DNA from: Rhodothermia bacterium
Lineage (GTDB): Bacteria > Bacteroidota > Rhodothermia > Balneolales > Natronogracilivirgulaceae
Assembly: GCA_007122185.1 (NCBI GenBank)
Contig: SKUI01000011.1
Location: 1-8,114, forward strand
DNA length: 8,114 nucleotides
Direction: 5' to 3'
Positions 1 to 5,489 of this stretch are shown piece after piece; within the stretch, counting starts at the first letter, position 1; the number at the start of each line of letters is the position of its first letter. The notes below the pieces were generated by a model. That model saw only the letters and a program-made list of their open reading frames with translations, searched no databases and was not told where the DNA came from. Made by a program: the position numbers and the translations under genes.

Positions 1-211
1 TATCAACCGGCAGGAGGAAAGCGGATATACCTTGCTCCTTACCAGTGATCATGGCAATCTGGAGGATCTCTCCGTCAAGACGCATACACGCAACCGGGTG
101 CCCTTGTATGTACTCGGAAAAAGAGCACATTTGTTTCACGAAGCGAAATCCATTCAGGATATCACCCCGCTGTGCGTGGAATGGCACACATCATTTTTTG
201 GGCAGAGCTGA
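1..211 (+). CDS. Metalloenzyme of the alkaline phosphatase / iPGM superfamily, C-terminal fragment
   Basis: Only the last 69 residues are present; the reading frame begins at base 2 and stops with TGA at 209-211. The fragment carries LLLTSDHGNLED, which matches the metal-binding 'T-[SA]-DHGN-x-E' motif of cofactor-independent phosphoglycerate mutases and related phosphatases. About ten residues later comes THTRNRVPLYVLG, matching the 'HT-x(n)-VP' metal-ligand motif of the same superfamily (PF01676). The Asp-His pair and the later His would be metal ligands at the active site. The tail after the motif (SIQDITPLCVEWHTSFFGQS) differs from the usual 'DIAPTIL..LG' ending of a glycolytic iPGM. I therefore assign the superfamily, not the substrate; a phosphatase, phosphomutase or iPGM-like protein are all possible. 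The end overlaps the convergent adenylate kinase gene by 21 bp. Confidence 0.75.
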   Translation, partial: INRQEESGYTLLLTSDHGNLEDLSVKTHTRNRVPLYVLGKRAHLFHEAKSIQDITPLCVEWHTSFFGQS

Positions 212-751
212 CAGGATACGCTGGAATATTTCATCAATAGTTCCGGTACCGTCCACAGACCGAAACATGCCCGCCTGCTGATAATACTCCATTACAGGCG
301 CCGTCTCTTTCTTGTAGACTTCCAGGCGTGTCTTGATTTTCTCTTCCGTATCATCCGATCGGCCCTCGCCACGGGTCAGCAGCCTCTGGATCAGCACTTC
401 GTCTGGCGCATGCAGTGAAATAAATGCATCAATCGACTCATTGCGCCGTTCCAGCATATTGTCGAAAGCAACGGCCTGTTCCACGGTACGCGGAAAACCA
501 TCAATGATATATCCCTTGCCGTAGTCTTCACTGGCAATGGTCTCTTCCACCATGTCAACAACCGTCTGGTCGGGAACAAGCTGACCCTCGTCGATGATGG
601 ATTGTACAAGTTTTCCGAGTTCTGTACCCTGATTGATAGCTTCACGAAACATTTTTCCCGTTGAGAGATGAATAATACCAAAATGTTCTGCTACCATTTT
701 CGCCTGGGTGCCCTTTCCGGCTCCCGGCGGACCAAATATGATAAGTCGCAT
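191..751 (-). CDS. adk: Adenylate kinase, short-LID form
   Basis: It catalyses ATP + AMP = 2 ADP in the cytoplasm and so sets the cellular adenylate balance. The 186-residue protein starts with MRLIIFGPPGAGKGTQ, a textbook P-loop at residues 7-15. The NMP-binding region follows (STGKMFRE at 30-37), then the AMP-binding DGFPR at 84-88. Arginines at 127, 131 and 142 (TRGEGRSDDTEEKIKTRLEVY region) fit the conserved phosphate-binding arginines. The LID between them is a short GEGRSDD loop instead of the 30-residue or zinc-finger LID, so the protein is near the usual short-form length. The ATG at 749-751 puts the P-loop at the expected place. There is no clear Shine-Dalgarno sequence. A sigma70-like promoter sits about 58 bp upstream. 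The 3' end overlaps the convergent metalloenzyme gene. Confidence 0.97.
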   Translation of the reverse strand: MRLIIFGPPGAGKGTQAKMVAEHFGIIHLSTGKMFREAINQGTELGKLVQSIIDEGQLVPDQTVVDMVEETIASEDYGKGYIIDGFPRTVEQAVAFDNMLERRNESIDAFISLHAPDEVLIQRLLTRGEGRSDDTEEKIKTRLEVYKKETAPVMEYYQQAGMFRSVDGTGTIDEIFQRILSALPKK

Positions 752-808
752 CGTTTGAAGTAATAATGATTAATAGAGAGGTTTTAGGTCGTTCAATAAT
801 CTCCTTTG

Positions 809-836
809 AATATATCATTCCGTAACTAATTGGCAA
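809..836 (-). promoter_or_regulatory. Candidate sigma70-type promoter for adk
   Basis: Read on the minus strand, TTGCCA (831-836; 5 of 6 to TTGACA) and TATATT (809-814; 5 of 6 to TATAAT) are separated by 16 bp. Transcription would begin near 802, giving a leader of about 50 nt before the adk ATG. This is the best-matching promoter in the window; the assignment is by consensus match only. Confidence 0.55.
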
Positions 837-901
837 AACCGACTTGACCGGCTGTAATCGGGAAAATTAGATTTTTTTCGATGCCATTGCCGGAGAAGGT
901 G

Positions 902-1014
902 TCGGTCGGTGACAATACATCAGTTTCAAGACACCAGTGAAGCGACATCAAAGGAGAGGACATCGTTGACAGGACACCAGCGACAGTATATCAGTGACAG
1001 AACATGCGCATCAG
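902..1014. repeat. Degenerate 14-bp tandem repeat array, eight units
   Basis: Starting at 902, 916, 930, 944, 959, 973, 987 and 1001, the sequence repeats a 14-bp unit (one copy is 15 bp) with consensus GACATCAGTGACAG. By eye, the copies match the consensus at 8, 10, 10, 8, 12, 12, 12 and 8 of 14 positions. The flanking 14-mers on both sides match poorly (4 and 1 of 14), so the array has edges. It lies in non-coding DNA between adk and the PhaR gene and ends 116 bp before the PhaR start. It could be repeated protein-binding sites or a decaying minisatellite. Confidence 0.65.
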
Positions 1015-1029
1015 TCCGGTTTATCATAG

Positions 1030-1075
1030 AAAATAACGCGACGCATAATTTTTTGTAACGCAGAGCGTTATTTTT
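1030..1075 (+). promoter_or_regulatory. Overlapping inverted repeats with T-tract upstream of phaR
   Basis: A perfect 6-bp stem TAACGC-AGA-GCGTTA (1056-1070) is followed at once by TTTTT (1071-1075), resembling a small intrinsic terminator for plus-strand RNA. The right arm GCGTTATTTT (1065-1074) is also perfectly complementary to AAAATAACGC at 1030-1039, a 10-bp stem with a 25-nt loop. The two stems share the right arm and so are mutually exclusive. Alternatively the 15-bp palindrome is an operator, because it overlaps the candidate phaR promoter. It lies 56 bp before the phaR ATG. Confidence 0.5.
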
Positions 1076-1083
1076 CGTATGAT
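1053..1083 (+). promoter_or_regulatory. Candidate promoter for phaR-phasin
   Basis: TATGAT at 1078-1083 (5 of 6 to the -10 consensus) lies 19 bp after TTGTAA at 1053-1058 (4 of 6 to the -35 consensus). The predicted start near 1090 gives a leader of about 40 nt. The perfect TAACGC/GCGTTA palindrome falls at the -35 edge and in the spacer, where a bound repressor would block RNA polymerase. The spacing is long and the -35 is weak, so this is tentative. Confidence 0.35.
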
Positions 1084-1130
1084 ACCTTGTAGCCACTACG
1101 GAAAACACCATAAAATAACCGGGTAAAACA

Positions 1131-1535
1131 ATGGATGAAAGATGGATAAAGCGGTATGCAAACCGCAAAATGTACGATGTGGAGAACAGCAGGTATGTTT
1201 CTCTGTCAGATCTGGCCGGGATCATCCAGTCGGGCGAAAGCATAAAAGTGACGGACAAAAGCGGGAATGAAGATTACACGGCGCAGGTGCTTCGCCAGAT
1301 CATCATGGAACAGAGCAAGCAGTCGGATGTCTCATCCGTATCGGCGCTCCACGAGTGGGTCCGGATGGGCGGTTCGTATCTGGATCACCAGTGGGATGAG
1401 TTGCGCAGTGGAATGGAAGGATGGCTCAAGGAGCGCAAGGCTCGCATCCTGAAGGGTCTCAGCCGCGAGGATTTTGAGGCACTGAAGAAAAAAGTCGACG
1501 AACTTGAAAAGAAAGTGGACGAACTGGATTCATAA
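1131..1535 (+). CDS. phaR: PhaR-type polyhydroxyalkanoate regulator (PHB/PHA accumulation regulator domain)
   Basis: The N-terminus (WIKRYANRKMYDVENSRYVS, residues 5-24), then LSDLAGIIQSGESIKVTDKSG and DYTAQVLRQIIMEQ (to residue 60), matches the DNA-binding domain of PHA accumulation regulators (PF07879: 'KYaNRrLYdt..s.yvtL.dla..v..g..i.V.D..tgeD.T...L.qII'). In known systems PhaR represses phasin genes and is released by binding to nascent PHA granules. The 134-residue protein then has an aromatic/amphipathic linker (70-108) and a C-terminal coiled coil (110-132) that resembles the end of the neighbouring phasin. ATG 1131 places the domain at the very N-terminus, as is usual; no strong ribosome-binding site precedes it. 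The phasin gene follows after 30 bp, probably in one operon, which would fit autoregulation. The regulatory target is inferred from family and context. Confidence 0.9.
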   Translation: MDERWIKRYANRKMYDVENSRYVSLSDLAGIIQSGESIKVTDKSGNEDYTAQVLRQIIMEQSKQSDVSSVSALHEWVRMGGSYLDHQWDELRSGMEGWLKERKARILKGLSREDFEALKKKVDELEKKVDELDS

Positions 1536-1554
1536 CCGAAAAAAAAGCACAAAT

Positions 1555-1558
1555 GAGG
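1555..1558 (+). promoter_or_regulatory. Shine-Dalgarno sequence of the phasin gene
   Basis: GAGG lies 7 nt before ATG 1566 in the purine-rich 30-bp gap after phaR. It is the clearest ribosome-binding site in the window, suggesting that the phasin is translated more strongly than its regulator. Confidence 0.6.
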
Positions 1559-1565
1559 TAGCAAA

Positions 1566-2015
1566 ATGAGTAACGAAAAGAAAAAATCGACGGAAAAAGA
1601 AAAAAAAGAAAAACACGAATGGAATGAGCGTGCAAAAGAGATCTGGTTGGCCGGACTCGGAGCGCTTTCTGCTGTGGAGGAAGAGGGAAGCAAGCTGTTC
1701 AGGAGCCTTGTGGAACGTGGTTCTAGCTACGAAAAGAAGCGAAAAGAGCAGATGGACGAGCTCTGGAAAGAGGTTTCCGAGCGGTATGAAAAGGCGGAAG
1801 GCCAGGTCGGCGAGTCTTTTGACAAAGCCGAGGAGCGTGTTGAACGCAACCTGAAGTCCATAATCACCGGAATGGGTATTCCAACGAGAAAAGAGATCCG
1901 GGAACTCTCCAACAAGGTGGATGCCCTCAACAAGAAAATAGACCAGATGAAAGAGAAGCAGCCATCCGGGTCCGGATCTGCAAAAGGCGGGAAAAAGAAG
2001 GGCAAATCCGGATAG
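1566..2015 (+). CDS. Phasin, PHA granule-associated protein (PhaF/PhaI-like)
   Basis: Phasins coat PHA granules and control their number, size and distribution. In this 149-residue protein, residues 24-52 (KEIWLAGLGALSAVEEEGSK and after) match the conserved start of PF05597-type phasins, 'W.AGLGA...aeeEG.klF..LV..G'. A long charged amphipathic helix follows (55-98). Next comes the family's IPTRKEIRELSNKVDALNKK block (105-124), a heptad-repeat oligomerisation segment. The N-terminus (1-20) is almost entirely Lys/Glu. The C-terminus (130-149) is a short Pro/Gly/Ser/Lys tail ending GGKKKGKSG, a possible reduced version of the basic nucleoid-binding tail of PhaF. There is no signal peptide or membrane segment. 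It sits directly after the PhaR gene, the usual repressor of phasins. The GAGG site supports this start. Confidence 0.88.
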   Translation: MSNEKKKSTEKEKKEKHEWNERAKEIWLAGLGALSAVEEEGSKLFRSLVERGSSYEKKRKEQMDELWKEVSERYEKAEGQVGESFDKAEERVERNLKSIITGMGIPTRKEIRELSNKVDALNKKIDQMKEKQPSGSGSAKGGKKKGKSG

Positions 2016-2067
2016 GTCGGGCAGTCGTCATCATGCCGGTTCTGCAAGGCGGCGGCACGTTCAGTCA

Positions 2068-3258
2068 CTAAGACCGTTCATTCCTGTAGCCATTATTCGT
2101 ATCCCGGGCGATGGACCACACATAACTTCCCTCCTTTTGTGCCTTTTCTTCTCTGCCGAGGCCGCGATTTCCATAGGGTGGTTTTCTCAGGTTGCGGAAA
2201 AGCGACAGGAATATCCACCCGAAAGGGAGAAAGTAACCGATAAGGTCCCAGTCGCGAAGCCAGCGATTGGGGATTTTCCGGTTGTTTTTCCGATCATGGA
2301 AATCCCGGTAGTGCCGTGTGAAAAGAATCGGCCAGCCAAAAGGGCTGGTCAGCCACCGGCGCCCCTTTATGCGGCGGAATGACCGGATCAGGGAAGCAAA
2401 GTCATAAGGTTTTTTTCCGTGATGCGATGCCAGGGCATCAAGTTCCTGCTGCATTTCCTGACGGATGTCCTCGGCAATGCTTTCCGCCTCGGCCCTTTCC
2501 GGATCCCCGGGTGTGGCCGCGCCGTATTTTTTAGCCCTTTCCCGCACATCAATCGGATTTCCAACAAAAAACTTCATATTGCAGGGAAATGCAAAATAGA
2601 AGAAGAAAGGAAAGATGGCGGCGAGAACGATCAGTGGAAGCGGAATGAAGGGAATGCCGAGAAAACGGTTGCTGATGTTATCAATCCAGCGGAATGTAAG
2701 ATTGGCCGGATTGATCCACTCGGCATTGATGCCGAAAACGGGAAGCAATGGAACATCATGACGGGCGGCCAGCTTCACGAAGCTTGGCTGAAAAGGCTGC
2801 AGGCGGTACCTGCGGTTGAAACCCTTTCCGATGCCGGGTATGCCTTCGGGATAGTAGATCACCCGTCCGCCACGGGCCAGGATCCGGTCAAAATTGAGGT
2901 AGGTCTGGTCCACAGCCCCGAATTTACGCCACCAGTTGTCCAGGCCGAACGGACGCATCCACCAGTTTATCGCCAGCTTTGGAGAATAAAGTGGTTTGAT
3001 TTTCGCATTTTCTCCGAACCCGCCTTCCCGCCAGAGCAATTGATCCAGCACGAACGAGTCATGTGGAAACGCATTTCCGCTGTGGTTGGATGCGAGAATC
3101 ACCGGTCCGGATTCAGGTATGTTTTCAAAGCCGGAAAGGGTGGCGCGGAAGTAGTGATCCATGATTCCGGAGGAAACTTCGCGGTAAAAGCTCTCGAGAT
3201 ACTCGAAATCCATCGGATCCTCACCCGGGGCGATGTTTGAATATCGTTGCCGGCTCAT
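2068..3258 (-). CDS. PlsC-like lysophospholipid/glycerol acyltransferase family protein
   Basis: This 396-residue protein belongs to the LPLAT/PlsC superfamily, which moves acyl groups onto glycerol-phosphate or lysophospholipid acceptors at the membrane. Near the N-terminus SGFENIPESGPVILASNHSG (42-61) is the usual run into the catalytic His; motif III is IYYPEGIPGIGKG (135-146). The catalytic motif is unusual: His59 is followed by Asp67 (NHSGNAFPHDS), an HX7D instead of HX4D spacing. A hydrophobic stretch (about 199-224) and another (338-354) suggest membrane contact. I chose ATG 3256-3258 because its first bases form an ATGA overlap with the stop of the upstream kinase gene. A longer start at 3318 would only add 20 residues inside the kinase frame. 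The acceptor is not known; the 150-residue C-terminal extension beyond the core is unrecognised. Confidence 0.82.
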   Translation of the reverse strand: MSRQRYSNIAPGEDPMDFEYLESFYREVSSGIMDHYFRATLSGFENIPESGPVILASNHSGNAFPHDSFVLDQLLWREGGFGENAKIKPLYSPKLAINWWMRPFGLDNWWRKFGAVDQTYLNFDRILARGGRVIYYPEGIPGIGKGFNRRYRLQPFQPSFVKLAARHDVPLLPVFGINAEWINPANLTFRWIDNISNRFLGIPFIPLPLIVLAAIFPFFFYFAFPCNMKFFVGNPIDVRERAKKYGAATPGDPERAEAESIAEDIRQEMQQELDALASHHGKKPYDFASLIRSFRRIKGRRWLTSPFGWPILFTRHYRDFHDRKNNRKIPNRWLRDWDLIGYFLPFGWIFLSLFRNLRKPPYGNRGLGREEKAQKEGSYVWSIARDTNNGYRNERS

Positions 3259-4985
3259 GATTTCGGCTGTTTGTTGAACAGAAAGAAGAGGAAACCGATG
3301 AGGAACAGCACGCTCCATAGCGGCCAGGGTCCACCCTGCACGACCGCCAGCGTACCGGCAAGCACAAAAGCGCCGCTCATGATGCTGCCGCTGAGGTTCT
3401 GGATGGAGTCCGGTTTCGGCGTACGGTCGGTGAGGGTATCCTCAAGGTGGTTCAGGCTGTCGGCGGTTATCCTGGGAAGGCGCATGAGCACGTCGATCAG
3501 TTCCGGTGTTCCGCGCCAAAGCTCCTGCGCAATGGAAGCGGGATGAAACTGATCCTGGAAGATCTTGAGTGCATGTTTCCGGGATAGGGCGGGGATGTCG
3601 ATCTTTGGGTTGAGCATTTTGCCGACCCCTTCGTAGGTAATCAGCGCCTTGGTCATGAGGGTCATTTCGACGGGAAAGAAAACGCGATGCCGCCCGCCTA
3701 TGGCCAGGGAGTTGATGATGAGCTGCCCCAGGCTGAAATCGCCGTAGGAGGCGTGCTGGTAAAATCGGCGGAGCAGGTCGGTGACGGAGCGCCGGAAACC
3801 GTTGGGGTCTCCATTTTTTCCGACGCGCGCCATGGCAGCCAGATTGCGGGTGGCGCCCTCGATATCGCCGGAGACCAGCGCATGGAAATAGTAGAGCATA
3901 CGCCGCCTGGTACGCTCCTCAAAACGTCCCACCATGCCGAGATCGATGAAGCCGATCTTGTCATCAGACATGATCATCAGGTTTCCGGGATGCAGGTCGG
4001 CATGAAAAAATCCGTCTTTGTAGAGCATGCGTATAATGGCCTCGGCACCGCGGTCCAGTATCTTCTGTTTGCGGTCGGGTGATGCCTCTGAGAGCTCAAT
4101 CGAGTCCGGTGTAATGCCCTCCAGAAATTCCATGCAGAGGACATCCCGCGTGCTGTATTCGCGATAGATCTCGGGAAAACGGATGTAGTCTACATCGCTG
4201 AAATTGGCCTTGAAGATCTCGGCATTGTCCGCTTCGTTTTCCATCTCTACTTCCTTGATGGTGTAGGAGCCGAATTCGCGGATAAGCCGGCGCGGCTGAT
4301 ACTGGGGAATGACCCAGTTCAGGAAATGTCCGAGCCATCGAAGCAGAATGATATCCGTTTCGACCGTATCGCGAATGCCAGGCTTGATGACCTTGAGGAC
4401 CACGATCTTGCCATCGAGTGTCACCGCGCGGTGTGTCTGGGCTATGGATGCCGAGCCAAGCGGTTCCTCATCCACCGTGATAAAAAAATCCTCCAGCTTG
4501 CCGCGCAGGTTGCTCTCAATGATGGAGCGGATGCTTTCAAAAGGCACTTGCGGCAGATTGTAGAGCAGGTTCTTCAGTTCGGCGGTGATGATTTTCGGGA
4601 GGATGTCCTGCCGGAGCGACAGGATTTGTCCCAGCTTGATGTAGGTTGGTCCTAGCAGCTCCAGCCGGCGCCGAAGTTGCACAGGAAATGGCAGGTTGCG
4701 CAACTCCCGCTTGACAAAAGGTCTCACCAGAAACGCGGTGAAGCGCGACGGAAAGGATCGCAGCCGCTTTTTGCGTTCTTTGGATAGAGAAGCGACATAG
4801 GCGATGATACCGCCCATGAACAGGCCGGCCACGTGGCGGTGAATCTGGAATAAACGCCGCACGAGGCTCTTGTACGGGGCGAGCGGATCAAAATTGCTTC
4901 TTCTGCCGGAGGCGTGACGATCCTCTTCAGAAGATTCTTTTGGAATCCCGTTGTTGGAATCGGCTTCTTTTTTATGATTGCTCAT
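3255..4985 (-). CDS. UbiB/ABC1/COQ8-family atypical kinase
   Basis: The family (AarF/UbiB) comprises membrane-linked atypical kinases/ATPases needed for quinone biosynthesis and other lipid-handling tasks. The 576-residue protein shows the family hallmarks in order: the KxGQ motif in LGPTYIKLGQILSLRQDILP (111-130), the small-residue loop EPLGSASIAQTHRA (174-187), the VAIK-type lysine in VVLKVIKPG (K198), ENEADN (249-254), the catalytic loop HADLHPGNL (328-336) and IDLG (347-350) in place of DFG. The C-terminus ends in a hydrophobic hairpin (about 536-570) typical of membrane anchoring in bacterial members. The first 35 residues are charged and poorly conserved. It overlaps the acyltransferase start by ATGA, implying translational coupling. 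A quinone role is plausible but not shown, because no quinone genes are nearby. Confidence 0.92.
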   Translation of the reverse strand: MSNHKKEADSNNGIPKESSEEDRHASGRRSNFDPLAPYKSLVRRLFQIHRHVAGLFMGGIIAYVASLSKERKKRLRSFPSRFTAFLVRPFVKRELRNLPFPVQLRRRLELLGPTYIKLGQILSLRQDILPKIITAELKNLLYNLPQVPFESIRSIIESNLRGKLEDFFITVDEEPLGSASIAQTHRAVTLDGKIVVLKVIKPGIRDTVETDIILLRWLGHFLNWVIPQYQPRRLIREFGSYTIKEVEMENEADNAEIFKANFSDVDYIRFPEIYREYSTRDVLCMEFLEGITPDSIELSEASPDRKQKILDRGAEAIIRMLYKDGFFHADLHPGNLMIMSDDKIGFIDLGMVGRFEERTRRRMLYYFHALVSGDIEGATRNLAAMARVGKNGDPNGFRRSVTDLLRRFYQHASYGDFSLGQLIINSLAIGGRHRVFFPVEMTLMTKALITYEGVGKMLNPKIDIPALSRKHALKIFQDQFHPASIAQELWRGTPELIDVLMRLPRITADSLNHLEDTLTDRTPKPDSIQNLSGSIMSGAFVLAGTLAVVQGGPWPLWSVLFLIGFLFFLFNKQPKS

Positions 4986-5015
4986 CCGGCATGGTTACGT
5001 AAAACAGAAAAAAAC

Positions 5016-5044
5016 AAGATATTTGCGCACTGGCTTATTTGCAA
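5016..5044 (-). promoter_or_regulatory. Candidate promoter for the kinase-acyltransferase operon
   Basis: On the minus strand TTGCAA (5039-5044) and TATCTT (5016-5021) are 17 bp apart, each matching 4 of 6 consensus bases. Transcription would start near 5009, leaving a T-rich leader of about 24 nt before the kinase ATG. The match is moderate. Confidence 0.4.
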
Positions 5045-5070
5045 TCAGGGTGTTGCCAATGCAACCCGCT

Positions 5071-5095
5071 TGCCAGGATAGCATTGGGCCTGGCA
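5071..5095. repeat. Inverted repeat TGCCAGG/CCTGGCA overlapping CCAATGC/GCATTGG
   Basis: TGCCAGG (5071-5077) pairs perfectly with CCTGGCA (5089-5095) across an 11-nt loop. That loop contains GCATTGG (5081-5087), itself perfectly complementary to CCAATGC at 5056-5062. The two stems interlock, so only one can form at a time, or they form a pseudoknot. It is probably upstream of the kinase start of transcription, so it may act as DNA and not as RNA. Confidence 0.4.
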
Positions 5096-5253
5096 GCCTG
5101 CAATGCAGTGAAGCCAAGTTACGGGATTCATTCCGGATTCGGGAATGATAAATTGGAGATGAAATGTCCAAGACGGCAATCCGACACACAAGAGTATGAT
5201 CACAACCGTCATGGACACTCTATGTGACCTGTTGAATCAAAAAATATTAATAC

Positions 5254-5282
5254 TTGAACCGAAGGTCACGAAGTGCTATAAA
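5254..5282 (+). promoter_or_regulatory. Candidate promoter for the DUF502 gene
   Basis: TTGAAC (5254-5259; 4 of 6) and TATAAA (5277-5282; 5 of 6) are separated by the ideal 17 bp. The predicted start near 5289 would give an unusually long leader of about 200 nt before the DUF502 ATG, containing the hairpins at 5304-5324 and 5438-5457. Confidence 0.45.
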
Positions 5283-5303
5283 AATCATAAACAGGATGAT
5301 ATG

Positions 5304-5324
5304 CCGACGAAAATTTTTCATCGG
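5304..5324. repeat. 21-bp near-perfect palindrome
   Basis: The arms CCGACGAAAA (5304-5313) and TTTTCATCGG (5315-5324) are complementary at 9 of 10 positions around one central base. Its compactness favours a dimeric protein-binding site over an RNA hairpin. It lies about 20 bp downstream of the candidate DUF502 promoter -10, a usual place for a repressor operator. Confidence 0.45.
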
Positions 5325-5437
5325 AAGCGTATTGCAATGCGGGACGCAAACGTTATGTTTACATTTCGGCCCCTCTGAACGGGCAGGTCCTTGTGTGAAA
5401 AATGAGCAGGCCTGGTTATGAAAGACGGGTGCCCGGT

Positions 5438-5457
5438 GGCAATGGACGTGCATTGCC
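5438..5457 (+). promoter_or_regulatory. Perfect 7-bp hairpin in the DUF502 leader
   Basis: GGCAATG (5438-5444) and CATTGCC (5451-5457) pair perfectly around a 6-nt loop and are followed by TGTTTTGTT, 32 bp before the DUF502 start codon. Just upstream, CGGGTGCCCG (5426-5435) is another small palindrome. It could be a weak terminator/attenuator or a block near the ribosome site, or an operator made of two CAATG half-sites. Confidence 0.4.
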
Positions 5458-5489
5458 TGTTTTGTTAACCTCTTCAAGATGACTGCGCC

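Larger units (their letters stand above)
4986..5489. other. 504-bp intergenic region with no credible gene; inverted repeats and recurring CAATGC
   Basis: Open frames here are short (under 80 codons) and show no recognisable protein features. The region holds candidate promoters on both strands. Five exact copies of CAATGC in either orientation occur, at 5057, 5081 (reverse), 5101, 5335 and 5450 (reverse). Inverted repeats occur at 5056-5087, 5071-5095, 5098-5108, 5304-5324, 5426-5435 and 5438-5457. It looks like a divergent regulatory region. Confidence 0.6.

Noticed and set aside
926..1258. 110-codon minus-strand open frame upstream of and across the phaR start
   Set aside because: It runs through the tandem array and opposite the conserved PhaR DNA-binding domain, has no recognisable domain and no ribosome-binding site; it is most likely an antisense shadow.
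2016..2067. Terminator between the convergent phasin and acyltransferase genes
   Set aside because: The gap contains GC-rich words but no stem of useful length followed by a T-run on either strand.
2419..3240. 273-codon plus-strand open frame opposite the acyltransferase
   Set aside because: It is entirely antisense to a gene with clear PlsC motifs and shows no protein-like conservation; it is explained by codon bias of the real gene.
3259..3318. Twenty-residue N-terminal extension of the acyltransferase from an upstream ATG
   Set aside because: These bases encode the C-terminus of the kinase in another frame; the ATGA overlap at 3255-3258 gives a better start.
5224..5269. GTGACC/GGTCAC inverted repeat
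   Set aside because: The arms are only 6 bp with a 34-nt loop; chance occurrence is likely.
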